A stretch of 64,000 bases of DNA. It comes from Isoetes taiwanensis. Taxonomy: Eukaryota > Streptophyta > Lycopodiopsida > Isoetales > Isoetaceae. The notes beneath the pieces are model-generated. The model had not been told where the DNA came from and did not search any database. It saw only the letters and a list, made by a program, of their open reading frames with translations. Both the position numbers and the translations under genes were made by a program. Of this stretch, positions 10,815 through 21,054 are shown in pieces. Each line of letters starts with the position of its first letter. Positions within the stretch are counted from its first letter, which is position 1. The DNA lies in assembly GCA_021234155.1 (NCBI GenBank), contig JAJEKV010000045.1, positions 3,230,424 through 3,294,423 on the forward strand, in the 5' to 3' direction.

Positions 10815-11456
10815 ATGGCCAGAATCAAGCAGACCGCTCGAGTTCCCCGACCTGGTGAATCGCCCAGCGCCCAAGATCCCAGCCTGATACAGAGGATGCT
10901 TCAGGAGCGCCTTCTCAACAGAGGAGACCAGTCTTCATCGAGCGAGGGAACGACTTCAGATGGGCACCAGAGAGAAGGATCCCAGCAGGGAGGAGCACAG
11001 GACGAGGAGATAGACCAGCAAGTCGATCAAGACGAGGTGCACTCAGATGCAGGTACAGAGGTGCTCGAAGAAGAAGAGGAGGTAGCAGAGCGAGAGCGGA
11101 GAACAAGGCTCGTGAAGAGCAGAGGCAGTCGACTCCCGAGCTGACCTTGGAGGAAGAACTCAAAGCTTGGATTCGGGAGAAGGAAGCAGAGGAGCAAGAA
11201 GAACAGAGGGAGCCGACGCTCGACCCAACAGAAGAAGAAGAGCTCGCGGCGTGGATCAAGAAACACGAGGCAAAAGAACGCCGTCGGGAGAAGAAGAGGG
11301 CAGAGAAGAAGAGGAAGAGGGAGGAGCAGGAGGCCAAGGAGGCAGAGGAACTGAGGCTGAAGAAGGGAAAGTTCGTGGAGGCGGGCCAAAGGAAAATCAA
11401 GAAGTCCGCCAACCCCAAGGTCGTCATCACGGAGCGGCCGCCCGATACCTCAACAT
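10815..11456 (+). pseudogene. ORF1 of copy A: H3-tail-like protein, histone fold deleted
   Basis: The start MARIKQTAR matches the copy B start except for T3I and, two residues on, K9V in H3 numbering. It continues as a highly charged acidic/lysine-rich spacer. The first 109 codons are followed by a frameshift near 11140. The next frame (about 11140-11456) keeps the spacer motifs LKAWIREKEAEE, EELAAWIKKHEAKER and NPKVVITERPPD that copy B also has. After ERPPD the sequence jumps to the ORF2 promoter region, so about 1.23 kb present in copy B, including the histone fold and hairpins 5 and 6, is missing. The protein is therefore a relic. Confidence 0.82.
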
Positions 11457-11521
11457 AGGCTAGAATTGCCCAACCCCAAGAGTTTTTCAAGTCACCCAAA
11501 AATTAGGGTTTTCCCCCTAGT

Positions 11522-11531
11522 CTATAAATAG
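11522..11531 (+). promoter_or_regulatory. TATA box for ORF2, copy A
   Basis: CTATAAATAG, 122 bp before the ORF2 ATG at 11644, matching the 123-bp spacing in copy B. Confidence 0.7.
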
Positions 11532-11643
11532 GCTCCCATTTTCCACTTGCCACCCTACAAGTTTGCTCCAGACCTCCTAGGCGATTTTCCAGCTCCTTGA
11601 GGCGCTTCTGCATCCGTTTGATAGTTCCATCTTCCCTAGATCC

Positions 11644-13157
11644 ATGGCAACTGCTGACTTCAGGTGATGGTACATCGCCAGTGCCCACGCTGCCGAGGTC
11701 GATGTCAACGACATTTTCCGAGTTTTCCGGAAAGAAATAGATGTCCAAGCCACTTTGCATGCCACCCCAGCATATAGACAAGTCTTGGCTGAGTTCCAAG
11801 CTAGGGTAGGACCGTCCTTAGTGCAGCTCCCCCCTTGTATAGGCTACTTTGTTCCCAGGCAATCCCTTCAAGCAGCCTTGGGTGATGTGCCAAACATTGC
11901 CAAGTACCTGACTAACAAGGCCCAGAGGTTGCCAGACTACATGGTCCTGACAGTCGACAGGACCAAGTATTTTTCCTACACAGCCGCCTTAGCGATCTTC
12001 CTTTTCCACCGTGCTGAAAACCCCATGGGGGAAACCTCTATCCCTCCCATGGAGGTGGACCCCATAGCCTCCTCTCAATGACAGATCGGCTCCTTTTGCG
12101 GTATCAGCGGGGAGCAGAAAGGAAAAGCGAGGGCGGCGAATCGGAAGAGCGAAGAATCGTCGAGCTCGACCCGAGGAAGAGCGGCTAGCGCGGCGAGGAG
12201 CTACCGGACTTTGAGCGGAACCGGCAGATGCTCAGGATCGCCCCACCACTTGGGCTAGGTATCACAAGCCTAGCCCCCATCATCATCAACGGCGAGGAGT
12301 ATCTGCTCCTCAGCGACATTCAAAACCTCCCGGTGTGCAGGGAGAGAGAGTTCCGACTCGACGAGTTGCTGCACCAACTGCGGCAGCAACCAGACCTAGA
12401 TGACTTCATCCTCCGGGGAGTTTCAGATTTCCGGCTTCAAATAAGGGAGGCCGACACCTATACAAGAGAGTCGACTTCGGACCTCCAAGCCTACAGCAGC
12501 ATCAGGCAAATAATGGAAGCTCGGGACCTGCCATCTGACGAGGAGTTCTATGCCATCCAGGAACGGATGGGGATCCGTGGCAAGTCCACGAGCATTTTGA
12601 TGCCGAAGTTCTTGACACCGGCTCCGCGAGCGAAGAAGCGGAATCACCTCGAGGCGACTTCATCGACAATGTCGGGGATTACAGAGAGTTCACGAAGTGG
12701 AGGTCGGCGAATATCTTAGGGAGACATAAATTTTGGCGGCCAAGGGGCTGACAGTCATCAACCCCTTACAACAATGGCCAGGTCGCTGAGGTACTACCTC
12801 CCCACTCTTGGATGGGAGAATGGCCGGTATACACCGCAAATTCAGCCAGCTTAAGAAGGAGTGTTCATGCTCATTGCACTCACGGCTTTGGCATGCATGC
12901 TCGGTTAAACATCGACTATGCCGTCTTAGTCAGAAAGGCATGGCTTTCGACATCTTCGACTTACTTTGATGCCCCATCGGTCGCGATTAGCAGAATAGGG
13001 CATTTCCTCCGACCGCGGGGTAGAGGAATTGGTGACAACTGTGCAGGGCGGGTCATCAACAACGTCCCCCTCGGGAACTTGGGACCTTTCGGTAGGAACA
13101 TCCCAAGTTAAGAAGTTCCTTGAGGATAACCCATCTTACCGGCGATTTCAAGGATAG
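11644..13157 (+). pseudogene. ORF2 of copy A (unidentified accessory protein, frameshifted)
   Basis: Homologous end to end with the intact 508-codon ORF2 of copy B. The first part (with an in-frame stop near 11665) reads EVDVNDIFRVFRKEIDVQAT and LPPCIGYFVPRQSL. The acidic tract (12085-12220) is scrambled by indels. The middle resumes at about 12228 (LRIAPPLGLGITSLAPIIIN) and the C-terminal motif KKFLEDNPSYRRFQ is readable up to the TAG at 13155. Conservation of so much sequence in two diverged copies supports ORF2 as a real gene of the family. Confidence 0.8.
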
Positions 13158-13322
13158 TTAGACTCTTGATCCCGGAGGCCTTGTATTAAGATATTATATA
13201 ATATAAATATAATTTCTTTTGCACTTTAAATGTTTTGTTGACGTATTTTGTTCCACAACTATACCAACAAACATATAATGCAAGAGAACAAATAAAACTA
13301 ACCGTATAGCCATGACCTACTT

Positions 13323-14340
13323 GTGTATGCAGCTAGAGGCCCAGGATCAGCAGAACAACAACGGCGAAACCATAGGGAAGAACAGAGTCCGCCTAGGCCG
13401 CAGCCGGCAAGGAGCCTGTATGAGGCATTTGGCCCCATGACCCCGGAGGAGGAAATGTCACAGATGAGGACGGACCTTGAGCACATAAAGGCTTTCTTGG
13501 CAACCTGGCGGAGTTGGGTGGGAAGGTAACGCCAAGCCTGCCACAAGCATCAGCCCTGAAAAGCGTGAAAGGACAAGAGGAAGAGCAAGAGAAGGAGGTC
13601 CCAAAGACTTTGAATCCTCGGACCAGCCCTCGGACTGACTTTGAGTCCCGAGGAGGAGGCTAAACGAGAGCAGAGACCATAGAGACTAGAGACAAGGAGA
13701 TGAGGACCCCTGACTACCGTGAAGAAGGTAGATTCAAGATTGGGAAACGATGGAAGGCTGTGGAAGCTTGAGCAATTCTCAAAGGAGAACAGTCAAGCAT
13801 GGAGGCAGAGGGCTTTGGCTCTGGATGGAGATGAGCGAGTATGGTAACGCCTATGGTATGAAGGACAAAGACAAAGCGAGTGGCAAACAGCCAACCTCAA
13901 GGGAGCAAAGACGATTTGGTGGAAGGGGTATGCCAAGGCCCACGGCTTAAGCAGAATGGAATGGTGTTCAAAAGTTTGCTAAAGCTTTCAAGCACCATTA
14001 CGCCCCGGGGAACACAAGTCCAACATGATGCGCCAGTTCTATAGGTTGCAGCAAGGCAAACAAATCGGTCGTAAATATCTGAGAGGAATTCATGAGACTA
14101 AGGCTTTATGTGCGAAGTTGAGTGAAAAGCACGCAAATGGAGAGCTATATTGAAGGATTGAATGAGGAGATCACGTGCTTGTAAGGGCAATAAACCCAAG
14201 ACCAGATCGTAAGCGAGTCCAAGGCAATAAGCTTGCAAGGAAGCAGGGCCTCGAGAAGAACGGGCGTAGGCGGCGTGATACGTGGATAAAGGCAAGGCAA
14301 CGAGGAGTTATAGCCCCAGAGCCTTGACCCAGGTCAGCTA
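13323..14340 (+). pseudogene. gag of copy A (capsid region, heavily frameshifted)
   Basis: Segments match the copy B gag in order: ARSLYEAFGPMTPEEEMSQM (13410), EMSEYGNAYGMKDKD (13830), TIWWKGYAKAH-like (13915), and the F-x-HHYAP and LRLYVRS-like motifs (13990-14120). Many small indels break the frame. In gypsy elements this region is the Retrotrans_gag capsid domain. Confidence 0.82.
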
Positions 14341-14957
14341 AAGCCCCATATAGTGGCAACCATGGGAAGCAGCAAGAGAAGAAGCAGGTGTCCTTCAAGG
14401 ACAAGCAGGAAGGGTCTAACTACTCCAAAGCAGTGCGGTCCTTTTTGCAAGCAATGCCCAAGGAGAAGAGGCAGGAGTGCATAGAAAAGCAGCTTTGCTT
14501 CAGGTGCTTCCAGCCAGGCCACAGGACAGCAAACTTCCCCTTCGTCATGAGCGCAGCGCTAGCGGAGTTGGGTGGATGGGACACTCCGTCTAGCGACGAC
14601 GGCGAGGCAGCTCGTGACTATATTCAGGGTGAGTGTCACATTTTTGCCGCCATAGATACAGAACATGCAGAGAATCAGTATAAGGTAATTTCCACAGTAG
14701 GGAAGGCCAAGGCCAAGTCTTTCATAGTCCTGATAGACTCAGGAAGTAGCCACAACTTTGCATCCCCAAGAATGGTTGAAATGTTGAAGTTGAAACCATT
14801 GAAGTCAAAGCCGAGGCCTGTAATCTTAGCAAGTGGTGCAGTAAGGCAAACAGCAGGCAAGAGGATCAACTTCGACATCGACTTGCCAGGGATTAATATC
14901 CAGATGGGGGCAGAAGTGATGGGTATTGGGAAGTACGACTTGATCATAGGAATGGAC
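14341..14957 (+). pseudogene. gag-pol of copy A: zinc knuckle and protease, truncated
   Basis: An open frame from 14388 holds the nucleocapsid knuckle, in which the last cysteine is lost (CFRCFQPGHRTAN then F). The aspartic protease follows with an intact LIDSGSSHNFAS active site at about 14733. Homology with copy B ends abruptly at about 14956 inside the protease ([11 protein letters not shown]). No RT, integrase or 3' LTR of this copy follows. Confidence 0.85.
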
Positions 14958-15692
14958 AATCACAGATTTGTAACTTTATTACCATTTTAATAAATTGAAT
15001 TGATCAATACGAATTGATTTTCACCATAAATCAAAATTTACCAGCGGACTCTTCAACAACAAACTTATTCAATTGTTGTCTATCATTTTCAGCAAGCATA
15101 TATCTATTTGCTTTAGCTTCATATGTCAAACATGCGAGAGATATAATGGACTCGAGGTCAATCAGTCGGTTGTCAGATAAATCATAAGTAAACTATAACT
15201 CTTTGCCACTTTTGCTTCTGTGTGATGTATAGTATGCAAGATTTACTTGCACTACAGAGGACGGGCGATTAACCAAGTCCACAGGTTCTCTGCTCTCTTT
15301 CCATGCATTCCCAACCTTTCTATGCATGCTCAACACTCTTCTAAGGTACCAAACCTTCTCAACCCTTACATTTTGATGCGAGCGCTTCTTCGAGGCAGCT
15401 CTAGTCCTTGGCACTGACTTATCTTTCAATGGTTCTTCAAAGTACACTGCACAATCTGATCCAATTTTTAAAAATGTTTGAATATCCACCTTCTTGTTCT
15501 CGACAAGATATACTAAAGTTTTCACCTTTGTCAATCTATCTTTAGAAAGCCATGGATTCCCATTCAATTGACTCATAAGAGTTGATTTAAAAATCTGCTT
15601 GCCATCTATCTGCACACACCATTCCGTATTAATATCAGTCTTATGCTCCATCCTATCCAGCATTTCATCGAAAACATGTCTCATCTCAGATT
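14958..15692 (-). pseudogene. Unidentified minus-strand coding fragment
   Basis: Minus-strand codons from 15692 read HVFDEMLDRMEHKTD, EWCVQIDGKQIFKSTLMSQL, KVKTLVYLVENKKVD and a basic KKRSHQNVRVEKVW stretch. One stop falls near 15195, after which LSDNRLIDLESIISLACL and RYMLAENDRQQLNKFVVEES follow down to about 15030. The composition is convincingly coding, over about 220 codons, and is unrelated to the adjacent LINE. It joins the LINE frame at 15692 by an accidental in-frame fusion. It could be a host gene exon or a fragment of a DNA transposon gene. I recognise no family. Confidence 0.45.
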
Positions 15693-17146
15693 GTGCTACA
15701 ACAGCAAGAAGACATGCTGTTCGTTTTCGATAGCTCCTGATTTGCATACCTTGCATAGTCTATCTTCTACCCGTGTCTTTCTCCACCTTCCTGTCTCTAC
15801 TTCCAATTTATGAGAGCCTGTTCTGTATCTTGCTATCAGCTGCTTATACACTTTTGGTAGGCATGCTTTCAAAAACCGCTGGCATTCATAGACATCTAGG
15901 TGGTTCACGTTGGTCTGATAATATATCATTCTTTTCCCTGGTTCAGCCCAAATGTGATCCACTGCTAGCTTTTCTAACAAATCTCTTGCTTCTTGCTTCT
16001 CTGTTGGCCAATTCGAACTATTTACCCCCCATTTGTTTGCCCATTGCATTAGGTCCTCTTTCCATCCTTCAGATTCTATCAAGGCAAAATGAGATGGGCG
16101 ACTGGTATCCTGCTCTCTAACTTGATTGTAGAAGTTGATAGCTTGAAACAGCCCTTCAAGTTCAAGTGGAAACATGCCCACTTCTGCCAGCATTATGGCA
16201 TAAGGGATTTGGGATCGGATTCCAAGCCCCTCCTTTATAAACATTTTTTGAGCTGTTTCTATTTGGCTCCATGTTCGGTTAGAGATTTTGGGTCCCCAAA
16301 TTGGAACGCCCTATGGCAAAACTGTTTGGATTAGCGTCTTGAATAGAATTCTTTTTAATCCCCAATCTGTGAGTGATGCCCTGCTACATTTCGACAGCAT
16401 GCTATTTAGGGTAGCCTTGGCGTATCCCAATTGTACTCTTGATTTTTGTGTCCAAATTCCATGAGACCTTGATCAACACTTCCTCATACAAAGCGAGGTT
16501 GCTGCCCTTATATATCGGGATACCAATGCGGATCATTCTATCCTAAGCTCTTTGCGAGGTACAGTATCAACCGCTTTTGTAAAATCTATGAACGCCACAT
16601 ACAGGGATGCATTTGAAGCTTTGGCTTTTTCAATCAGAGTTTGTCAACACATGATCCAAAGTATTACGATTACTTCTGAAGCCTACTTGGCATTTAGAGC
16701 GCATGTCCGCCAGCTGTGCCCATGAGCTTAGTTTCTTTTCCAGTAGGCCGCCTATGATTTTTGCAAAGATACTATTAATCAAAATTGTTCTGTACTTGCC
16801 ACCTTTTTGTCACCGCCTTTGTGAATTGGATGTACACGGTTAATTTGTCATGTCTCTGGGATCCCTTACATGATGGCTTTATTCAACAAACTGTTAGGGA
16901 TGTAAAACAGTTTCATCCTCCCCGTTTGAGCAGCTCTACACAAAGACCATCTGCATCATGAGCTTTATTATTGGAGGTTCTAGATAAACACTCCATGACG
17001 TCTGTTTCAGTGAAGATTTCCGAGCCATGAGCTATTTTTGACATGCCATCAGCGCCATTCTTCTCATAAATATTTTTGACCAGTTTAGCCAATGCTTCTG
17101 TGCCTAAAAAAGCCTGTTCTTGTTTACCTTTTAGCGTGTCCCAAAA
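15693..17146 (-). mobile_element. LINE-2, 3' half, first copy (RT and C-terminal zinc finger)
   Basis: On the minus strand the element enters at 17146 with the TLKGKQEQ region of the RT N-terminus. It then shows NNKAHDADGLCVELLK, a decayed catalytic core, and SRTWSQIETAQKMFIKEGLG at about 16250. The C-terminal domain ends in a CCHC finger (CKVCKSGAIENEQHVFL). Open pieces are frameshifted. It is about 97-98% identical by eye to 29334-30789 and is truncated at 15693. LTR B abuts it at the same base where LTR C abuts the second copy. Confidence 0.88.
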
Positions 17147-18732
17147 TGTGAGCGTTCCAAAGCCACGATTATCGGCCCCGGGACCTATCTTTGTCTTGCC
17201 TTATAAACGTTCAGCATACCGCCAATCCGACCGTCGGACATGTGCGTAGCGTGTAGCCAAGTAAGTAGCCCTAGGGGGCAACTTGCTAGGTAGGTGCATG
17301 AATAAATGTGCACATTTATCAATGTACACATTTATTAAAGTGCACACCTTTCCATGAAGGCACCTTTATGCCACCTAGCCATTAAAGGCAAGTGGGCCAT
17401 ACCCAATTATCCCACATGCTTAAAGGGATAATTGGAAACCCTAACCCTAAACCCTTGTCTATTTAGGTTAGGGAAACCCTAACTTGCTATTTTTCGCCCA
17501 TAGGGTTTTAGAGCTCTGTTTTGGCTGCCCCAGGAGCCAAAACCGCCTCTCAGATGCTGTCTAAGCGAATTGCACCATTAGTTTCCCTTGATTCGAGCAG
17601 TTCTGCAGGATGGTCGAACTCAGGTCAGGAGGAGCAACCCAGGGATCAGGTATTTAGTCAATTTAATAGCCTAAACCGTCTTCCAGTCATTGTATCAGTA
17701 GGTTTAGCCTATTAAATTGCCCATAGCAGCCTCTTAGATTTCTAGATACCAGACACTAACTAAAGAACCTAACTCTATGATATAGGTTAGATCTAGTTCT
17801 TTAGTTCTTCTGTGATGTATATGGATGATGTATCTCTGTGAACTCCTTGTATTGGGAAGGGGGGTAGAGGCCCTAAAGCTTGGTAGTTGATGCTCCTAGA
17901 TTAGCCTCTCTAGCACACTATAGATTCAGCCTGTGTACAAGAACCACACCTGGTTGTGGGTGAAGGGGCCAGACTGGCTAAGAAGGAGGTTCGTGTTCTG
18001 ACTCTTGAACGACCCCTCTGGCGTGTAAGGCCTACCAGGGATCATTGTGACTAGGTCTAATGGCTTGCCACTGAGTGCGGGCAAGGCATGGGCTCGACAC
18101 CCGTGAGGTGGTGTTCACTTTCCAGTGGGTTCAGTCGAATAAGGGCAGTGGCCCTCTAGTCACCTTGAGTCAGCATGTAGATCTCTGGAGGGAGTGATCC
18201 CTACCTGCCCCATCGGAACTGGGGAGATGCAACCCAGGAATAGCCCTTTCGGCTATGCATCCGGCGGGCTACAGTCAGGTCCCAACACTTTTCAGCCTAC
18301 TCTGCAAAGTGTGCACAGGAGGGGCGGATGGAGTGGACAACCCTATGCCATGTTCTCATGCCAGCCAAATCCATTGTCATGAATTCTGTCTGCAATGAAC
18401 TCTGGAGACCCGAGCCGTCAGTCATCCCTTCGAGTCTGAGCCTTGGGTAGGAACCCCCATGTATGGTACTGATCATTGTCTATGCAGATGTGGATGCACC
18501 ACCCTTCTGGGTGGATATGTGATTATGTTGTTACTGACATGTATGTTTACGCTTCCGCAGCTAGGTAGGTTCTGAGGGAGACAGGGTAAAATGACCCCTT
18601 CACTCTTCCCCCTGGGACTCGTTACGGGTGCAGTGATATGTGGAGGGCCCTGTATCAGTATGGAGCTGGTATGGGGGATGAACTCCTGTTTGCATACGGT
18701 GAGTGCACCGTATACGAGTAGGGGACGTCACA
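17147..18732 (+). mobile_element. LTR B, 5' LTR of histone-bearing Ty3/gypsy copy B
   Basis: It starts TGTGAG after the pentamer CAAAA (17142-17146), ends GTCACA, is 1586 bp and precedes a primer-binding site. It matches LTR C almost throughout. The first ~110 bp is the exception: there it differs by many substitutions and indels, as if patched or mis-sequenced. Teloboxes lie at 17436-17454 and 17474-17482. Confidence 0.92.
17436..17482. promoter_or_regulatory. Telobox cluster in LTR B
   Basis: AAACCCTAACCCTAAACCC at 17436-17454 and AAACCCTAA at 17474-17482. The arrangement is repeated in LTR C (about 31061-31110). Confidence 0.65.
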
Positions 18733-18733
18733 G

Positions 18734-18745
18734 TGGTATCATAGC
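18734..18745 (+). promoter_or_regulatory. Primer-binding site (initiator Met tRNA), copy B
   Basis: TGGTATCATAGC, one mismatch to the complement of the initiator Met tRNA 3' end, one base after the LTR. Confidence 0.9.
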
Positions 18746-18937
18746 AATGTTCTTGGAGACCAAGAGCAAAGCACTGACCATGCTCCCAGTAGTACTAACT
18801 TGATAGAATCCTCAAACCTCGAAAAGTGGGAAATTTTTTTCTCATTTTTGTAGTTTATGCTAAGCTAGTAACAGATTAAGTGAATTGGAACATAATGAGA
18901 CTAAAAAGAATGAGCAAAAACCTTCTCAGGCAAGGTG

Positions 18938-19004
18938 GTCTCACACGTCGCGCCTGGTCAAAGAACTAAACTTTAGTTTTTGAGCAGGGCGCTACCTGTG
19001 AGAC
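18938..19004. repeat. 67-bp near-palindrome, hairpin repeat 3 (copy B, ORF1 promoter)
   Basis: Left arm GTCTCACACGTCGCGCCTGG; right arm read backwards GTCTCACAGGTAGCGCCCTG. The palindrome nearly closes on itself around AAACTTTAGTTT. Confidence 0.88.
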
Positions 19005-19130
19005 ATTGAGCCAAGAACACCTCAAAATTTGATGAATTTGAGAAAAGTAATAGGGTAAGGCGAGTTCTAAGGTAAGAATTAGTTAGAATAATGTGTTTAA
19101 ATCACTTAAATTACCTAAAAATGTGTAAGA

Positions 19131-19197
19131 CCTCACACGTCGCGCCTGGTCAAGAAACTAAACTCTAGTTTTTGGACGAGGCGCCACCTGTGAGACC
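19131..19197. repeat. 67-bp near-palindrome, hairpin repeat 4 (copy B, ORF1 promoter)
   Basis: Left arm CCTCACACGTCGCGCCTGGT; right arm read backwards GTCTCACAGGTGGCGCCTCG. It ends 102 bp before the ORF1 TATA box. Confidence 0.88.
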
Positions 19198-19298
19198 CAT
19201 ACTTATAAAAACTCTGAAATAAGTGTATGTTTTAAGTCAATAGGTGCCCTGGCACGTTAAATAGAGCAACTTGAATTTTTGACCTAAAATTGCCCAAG

Positions 19299-19308
19299 CT
19301 ATAAATAG
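19299..19308 (+). promoter_or_regulatory. TATA box for the histone-like ORF1, copy B
   Basis: CTATAAATAG, 110 bp before the ATG at 19409, in a segment (TTGCCCAAGCTATAAATAG) shared with copy A. It is about 570 bp inside the element, so it would drive ORF1 independently of the LTR. Confidence 0.75.
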
Positions 19309-19408
19309 ATGTAGACCCCCCTCATTCCTACGTTCCCCCCTTAGAAATCTGCTCCCGCTCCCTAAGGCGATCTTTGGCGCCAGACATCCAATCGACGAGC
19401 CGTCAAAT

Positions 19409-20711
19409 ATGGCACGGACCAAGCAGACTGCCAGGAAGCCTTATCCAGGCGAAACCACCAGTGCCAGCGATGCCAATCTCATTCAGCAGATGCTTCGGGA
19501 GAGGCTCGTCGCGAGGGGAGGTCGACTATCCTCGAGCGAGGAGAGCATCACAGATGAGCAGAATACAGATGTTTACGAGGAAAGTGAGCGGGAAGTACAG
19601 GAACAAGAGGAAGGGGAGGTGCACTTGGATGCAGGGACAGAGCTCCTCGAAGAAGAAGAGGAGGCAGCAAAGCGAGAAAGGAGAACCAAGGCCCGTGAAG
19701 AAGAGAGACCGTTCCTGAGCCGACCATAGACGAACAAGTCGAAGCCTGGATTCGCGAGAAAGAAGCAGAGGAGCGGCAAGAGCGGAGTGAGCCAAGGCTC
19801 GAGCCAAGTGAGGAGGAAGACCTCGCGGCCTGGATCGCAAAGCATGAAGCGAAGGAATGCCGCCGGGAAAAGAAGATGAAGAGGGCAGAAGAGGAGGTGA
19901 AAGCAGCCGAAGAGCTGAAGAAGAAGAAGGGCAAAGCCGTGGAGCAGCCCAAAAGAAAGCTAAAGAAGACCCCCAACCCCAAGGTCACCATTACCGAACG
20001 GCCACCTGATCAGCCCCCGGCGCCTCCTCTGACGACTCTGAAGATGAAGACCTCAACCCCAACACCGAGGGTGGAAGTTCTTCTAAACCCCCAGGTGATG
20101 AGCAAGCAATACCCGACCAAGAGCACCCCGACCTGGAGCAGCCGGACCAAGTGCAGAAGCCCCCTAAGTACCCGACTTGGGACAGGAACAAACAGCCACG
20201 ACCTGCCCGAGAGTCCTATGTCACGGACCCCGTCAAGATCTATGAAAGGAAGATGAGGGAACATGAGGCGTACATGAAGAAGTGGGAGGCTTACAACTCC
20301 TACTATCAGGAGAACAGGGTACGGACCATCGAGGGCGGACATCCAATGAAGAGCCAGGCACTAAGGCTGCCACCACCAAAGCCCAAGGCCCCTAAGAAGC
20401 CAGCCAAGAAGAAGCCCAGCAGGAAGGAGACCGAGAGAAGAGCACTAAGAGAGATTAGGCACTTCCAGCGCAGTTATGGCCTCCTAATTCCCCGTGCCCC
20501 CTTTAATCATTTAGTTAGAGAAGTCATGCAGGACTTCAACACTGGCATGAGGGTCACAGATGAGATGCTTCTGGCACTGCAGGAAGCGGCTGAGCAGAGG
20601 ATAGTGCAACATTTTGAAGACTCGACAGCTTGCACTGTTCATGCAAAGCGAGTAACCCTCATGAGGAAGGACATACAATTAGCTAGCTTAATTAAGGGAG
20701 ATCCCAAATAA
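19409..20711 (+). pseudogene. ORF1: histone H3-like protein of a Ty3/gypsy element (two frameshifts)
   Basis: The gene starts MARTKQTARKPYPGE. After Met removal, residues 1-9 are exactly the histone H3 tail, including Arg2, Lys4, Arg8 and Lys9. About 320 residues of acidic and lysine-rich, probably coiled-coil spacer follow. The last ~100 residues (20409-20708) align without gaps to H3 from Lys36 to the C-terminus, about half identical by eye: KKP, then ALREIR, LLIPRAPF, LVREVMQDF, LALQEAAE, HFEDSTAC, HAKRVT and KDIQLA. Residues at the H3-H3 four-helix contact (Cys110, His113, Arg116, Asp123, Leu126) and minor-groove Arg83 are kept. The frame shifts near 19715 and 20014; otherwise it is open and would give about 433 residues. 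It sits between the primer-binding site and gag with its own TATA box. Loop 1 has normal H3 length, so it is not a CENH3, although LLIPR is seen in CENH3. Confidence 0.9.
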
Positions 20712-20855
20712 ACATTTTGTAAATAATAAAAAAATTCTGTAATATAAAACAATTTTGAGTAGTTTATGTGTCCAATCTTGTTTAATTAGGACAAATTAGC
20801 AAGTAGCAGCTTTTGTTTTAGTAAAATAGCACATTTTCAGACCAAAAAGTGTGAT

Positions 20856-20922
20856 GTCTCACACGTCGCGCCTGGTAAAGAAACTAAAGTTTCGTTTTTG
20901 GACGAGGCGCTACCTGTGAGAC
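20856..20922. repeat. 67-bp near-palindrome, hairpin repeat 5 (copy B, ORF2 promoter)
   Basis: Left arm GTCTCACACGTCGCGCCTGG; right arm read backwards GTCTCACAGGTAGCGCCTCG. It lies 145 bp after the ORF1 stop. Confidence 0.9.
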
Positions 20923-21054
20923 CTTGCCCAATTTTGTCCAAAACAGCTCCAAATTGACCAAGTAAGGGGTCGATTCTGCTTAATTTGATGAGTCTGTCAT
21001 CCTTATACCCTTAGTTACCCAAATTGGACATGTTTTGATCAAAATGCGACTGAT

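Noticed and set aside
10915-11499. Long minus-strand open frame opposite ORF1 of copy A (also 19548-19991)
   Set aside because: Ser/Leu-rich shadow of the Glu/Lys-rich sense strand; the sense strand has the conserved protein.
20418-20711. Histone fold as a centromeric CENH3
   Set aside because: LLIPR and the divergent sequence recall CENH3, but loop 1 has ordinary H3 length and the tail is exactly H3-type, so H3-like is the safer call.
19409-20711. Histone ORF as an assembly chimera with a host H3 gene
   Set aside because: Tail and spacer recur at the same position in copy A, with the same TATA spacing and palindromes, and the fold is only about half identical to H3.
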